From NCBI RefSeq assembly GCF_000496075.1, contig NZ_AWXZ01000007.1, positions 160,143 to 224,142 on the forward strand: DNA of 64,000 bases. Reading direction: 5' to 3'. The stretch is from Lutibaculum baratangense AMV1. GTDB lineage: Bacteria > Pseudomonadota > Alphaproteobacteria > Rhizobiales > Tepidamorphaceae. Every line of letters begins with the position of its first letter. The first letter of the stretch is position 1. The notes beneath the pieces were generated by a model. That model was not told the DNA's origin, did not search any database, and saw nothing but the letters and a program-made list of their open reading frames with translations. Positions 61,729 through 64,000 of this stretch are shown one piece after another. Both the position numbers and the translations under genes were made by a program.

Positions 61729-61763
61729 GGTAACCTTTTGTGACCTGCACTAAATAGGTTACC
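61729..61763. promoter_or_regulatory. Inverted repeat between the FMN reductase and HxlR genes
   Basis: GGTAACCT (61729-61736) and AGGTTACC (61756-61763) are perfect 8-bp inverted arms with a 19-nt spacer. It is the only strong dyad in the 93-bp divergent region and is the likely HxlR operator. Confidence 0.65.
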
Positions 61764-61790
61764 GGGAGAGGCTCGCAAGGAGGCACTTTC

Positions 61791-62168
61791 GTGTCCGTTG
61801 GTGACATCCATGTTCCCGCCGACTGCCGCCGGGTCGGCGAGATCCTGCAGAGGATCGGCGACAAGTGGACCGTGCTGGTCGTCGTGACGCTCGGCAGCGG
61901 CCCTATGCGCTTCAACGAGCTCCGGCGCGCGATCGGTTCCATTTCCCAGCGCATGCTCACGCTCACCCTGCGCGGCCTCGAGCGCGACGGTCTCGTGACG
62001 CGCACGGTGTTCCCGACGGTCCCGCCGCGCGTCGACTACGAGTTGACCGAACTCGGACGCGACCTCCTGGGGCCGGTGGCGGCTCTCGGCGACTGGGCGC
62101 GGCGGCACGGAGAAAGGATCGACGCAGCCCGCCGAGATTTCGACGGCCGGTGCGGCGGTTCCACGTAG
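61791..62168 (+). CDS. HxlR-family transcriptional regulator
   Basis: 125 residues, a single winged helix: CRRVGEILQRIGDKWTVLVVVTL, MRFNELRRAIGSISQRMLTLTLRGLERDGLVTR (recognition helix and wing) and YELTELGRDLLGPV. A cysteine (Cys12) sits at the N-terminus, the place where YodB-type members sense electrophiles or disulfide stress; sensing by it is inference. Start GTG 61791 has AAGGAGG 8 nt upstream. Likely represses the divergent FMN reductase gene and itself. Confidence 0.92.
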   Translation: MSVGDIHVPADCRRVGEILQRIGDKWTVLVVVTLGSGPMRFNELRRAIGSISQRMLTLTLRGLERDGLVTRTVFPTVPPRVDYELTELGRDLLGPVAALGDWARRHGERIDAARRDFDGRCGGST

Positions 62169-62472
62169 CCAGAAGATCTTTCTGCCGTCTTTCTCCTAAT
62201 TTTCCCCGTGGAGCAGTTCGGCTCCTCGCACTCGGCCGTTAGCCGGCACGGAAATTCCGCGGCAAACCAGTAGACGCTCGCCGGCTGCTTAAGCTGGCAG
62301 CAACAACTTCATCTCTACATTCGATGACGTCGGGCGGCTCGGAGCAATCTCGATCGCCGTCGATCGACCGTGACAAGCACCGAAAGATGTGTGGACGCGG
62401 CACGGGGGGTGTCGATGCACCACGGATCGCCGGGGGGCGAACCGGTGTCGGCCGGAATGTGTGGAGTGGGAA
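62169..62472. other. 304-bp non-coding stretch before the chemoreceptor gene
   Basis: A weak hairpin (CAGAA, 5-nt loop, TTCTG, 62172-62186) followed by a T-rich run to about 62205 may end the HxlR transcript. The rest has no recognised promoter, operator or reading frame with a ribosome site. Confidence 0.4.
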
Positions 62473-64000
62473 GTGCGTATCACTGATCTGAGACTGTCGG
62501 CGAAGCTTGCGATGTCCTTCGCCGTCATGACCGTTGCCGCTGCCATCATGGGCGCGGCCGTGTACATGAGCCTGGGCCGGCTGGAAGAAGAGCAGGCGAG
62601 GACGAAGCTGCAGACCGAGATCGTGCTCGCCGCGGCCGAGGCCCGAGCCGCCGTGACGCGGCAGGAGAATTCTCTGCGCGGCTACCTGATCCTCAAGGAC
62701 CAGTACTATGCCGACCGGGTGAAGCACCACTACAACGCGTTCACGGCCCAGGTCGACAGGATCGCCGAGCTCAGCCGCGGCGACGCCGAGGCACAGGCGA
62801 GCGTCCGAACCATCGCGGAGGCCGCGGCGGCGTGGCACGCGCAGGTCGCGGATCCGGCAATCGCCAGGGCATCTGAGGCCTTCAGCTATGGCGAGGCCGT
62901 CCAGATCCTGAGCTCGGGTCTGGCCGACCAGTTCATAGAGCCCGTGGAAGACGGTCTCGACGCGTTCCGCGACGCGGCGCTGGCGAGCGTTCAGGCGAGC
63001 GAGGTCGACCAGAACAACGCGACCGCTGTGGCCGTGGCCACCCTCGCGGGCGGGGTCTCGCTGCTCGTCGCCATGGCCGCCTTCCTCGGCTGGTATTCGA
63101 ACCGCTCGATCACGCGGCCGGTGGTCGCCATGACCGGAACGATGAAGGCCCTTGCCGCAGGCGACAACATGGTGGCGGTGCCGCATGTCGAGAGGCACGA
63201 CGAGATCGGCGAGATGGCTCAGGCCGTGCTCACCTTCAAGGAGGCCGCCGTCGAGAAGGAGCGCGTGGAGGCGGAAGTCGCGACGCAGCGGAAGGAGGCC
63301 GAGAGCGCACGCAGCCACAACGAGGCACGCGAGCGGCAGGCGGCCGAGGAGCAGGCGATCGTGGTCGCGGAGATCGGGACGGGTCTGGCCAAGCTTTCGG
63401 AAGGCGACCTGACCTTCCGCATCCAGGCGGCGTTCCCCGGCGACTATCGCAAGCTGAAGGACGACTTCAACGAGGCGATGACGCAGCTGCAGGATACGAT
63501 GAGGACGATCAACGCGGCGACTGCGGCGATCCGTTCGGGGACTGGCGAGATCTCCGAGGCTTCCGACGACCTGTCGCGGCGCACCGAGCAGCAGGCGGCG
63601 AGCCTGGAGGAGACGGCGGCGGCCCTCGACGAGATCACCGCGACGGTCAGGCGGACCTCCGAAGGCGCAAACCACGCAAGCTCCGTCGTCTCGAAGGCGA
63701 AGGGCGATGCGGAGCAGTCCGGCGAGGTCGTCAAGAGCGCTGTCGGCGCCATGACGGAGATCGAGAATTCCTCGAAGCAGATCTCGCAGATCATCGGGGT
63801 GATCGACGAGATCGCCTTCCAGACGAACCTCCTGGCGCTCAACGCGGGCGTCGAGGCCGCCCGCGCGGGTGATGCCGGCAAGGGCTTCGCCGTCGTCGCG
63901 AGCGAGGTGCGCGCGCTCGCCCAGCGCTCGGCCGAGGCCGCCAAGGAGATCAAGACGCTGATCGAGACCTCGTCGAGCCAGGTCGAGGACGGCGTCGACC
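62473..64000 (+). CDS. Methyl-accepting chemotaxis protein (C-terminus beyond right edge)
   Basis: 509 residues visible from GTG 62473, with GGAGTGGG upstream. Transmembrane helix 1 (about 8-31), a periplasmic four-helix-type domain with the [20 protein letters not shown] motif (CHASE3-like), transmembrane helix 2 (about 185-211), a HAMP domain ([20 protein letters not shown]), a second HAMP-like segment ([14 protein letters not shown]) and the signalling hairpin tip [29 protein letters not shown], with methylation helices before it. Tandem HAMP-like units and a small bundle are common in alphaproteobacterial receptors. The ligand is unknown and a CheR-tethering tail, if any, lies outside the window. 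Confidence 0.93.
   Translation, partial: MRITDLRLSAKLAMSFAVMTVAAAIMGAAVYMSLGRLEEEQARTKLQTEIVLAAAEARAAVTRQENSLRGYLILKDQYYADRVKHHYNAFTAQVDRIAELSRGDAEAQASVRTIAEAAAAWHAQVADPAIARASEAFSYGEAVQILSSGLADQFIEPVEDGLDAFRDAALASVQASEVDQNNATAVAVATLAGGVSLLVAMAAFLGWYSNRSITRPVVAMTGTMKALAAGDNMVAVPHVERHDEIGEMAQAVLTFKEAAVEKERVEAEVATQRKEAESARSHNEARERQAAEEQAIVVAEIGTGLAKLSEGDLTFRIQAAFPGDYRKLKDDFNEAMTQLQDTMRTINAATAAIRSGTGEISEASDDLSRRTEQQAASLEETAAALDEITATVRRTSEGANHASSVVSKAKGDAEQSGEVVKSAVGAMTEIENSSKQISQIIGVIDEIAFQTNLLALNAGVEAARAGDAGKGFAVVASEVRALAQRSAEAAKEIKTLIETSSSQVEDGVD

Overview
The window is a 64 kb, GC-rich chromosomal segment from an alphaproteobacterium, most likely of the order Hyphomicrobiales (Rhizobiales). 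Three things point there: a complete dcw (division and cell wall) cluster whose MurE carries the meso-diaminopimelate motif, with rnpB directly upstream; the neighbourhood ligA / uvrD-prmA / aminopeptidase P; and an ArsR-methyltransferase fusion in front of metF-metH. No prophage, insertion sequence, CRISPR array, rRNA or tRNA was found. Most of the window is core genome, with an accessory stretch at about 45-52 kb and a three-gene insertion at 15.4-17.4 kb.

Layout. 0-5 kb (minus): an AsmA-family protein cut by the left edge, a GlcD-type FAD dehydrogenase, and a secreted SH3b protein with an 11-residue tandem repeat. 5-13 kb (plus): ClC chloride protein, rlmJ, uvrD/pcrA, prmA (no canonical start codon), aminopeptidase P, and on the minus strand a small DUF1127-like protein. 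13-15 kb (minus): ligA. 15.4-17.4 kb (plus): yceI, cytochrome b561 and zinT, the last behind a perfect 18-bp Zur-type palindrome; these genes separate ligA from recN.

17.5-40 kb (minus) is the envelope and division block. Read in the direction of transcription it runs mraZ, rsmH, ftsL, ftsI, murE, murF, mraY, murD, ftsW, murG, murC, murB, ddl, ftsQ, ftsA, ftsZ, lpxC, bamD, recN. It makes the lipid II precursor (MurB-MurG, MraY, Ddl), the septal synthase (FtsW-FtsI with FtsL and FtsQ) and the FtsZ/FtsA ring, followed by lipid A synthesis and outer-membrane assembly. Most neighbours from mraZ to murB, and ftsQ-ftsA, overlap by 1-4 nt. The largest break within mraZ-ftsZ (182 bp, between murB and ddl) contains a strong hairpin. 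An array of TGGG motifs at exact 10-bp spacing lies over the likely mraZ promoter and fits the known MraZ operator. rnpB lies just upstream, in the same orientation.

40.9-45.5 kb (minus): lytic transglycosylase, AmpD-type amidase, FAD monooxygenase-like protein, EamA transporter, DjlA-like co-chaperone. 45.6-49.3 kb (plus): a single-chain 5-oxoprolinase. 49.3-52.9 kb: a GH24 lysozyme/M15 peptidase fusion, an extensin-like lipoprotein, an orphan LivH-type permease, a lipoprotein of unknown function and a 27-residue membrane peptide. 53-58.7 kb (minus): the methionine operon, ArsR-methyltransferase regulator, metF, metH, with a near-perfect palindrome in the spacer of its promoter. 58.8-62.2 kb: B3/B4-domain protein, tag, LysE exporter, FMN reductase and a divergent HxlR regulator with an inverted repeat between them. 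62.5 kb to the end: a chemoreceptor cut by the right edge.

The points most worth a second look are the missing start codon of prmA in frame behind the uvrD UGA, the MraZ operator array, the operator-in-promoter of the methionine operon, the paired palindromes near the B3/B4 gene, and the two-domain endolysin next to an extensin-like hydrolase. I did not find a clearly new multi-gene system.
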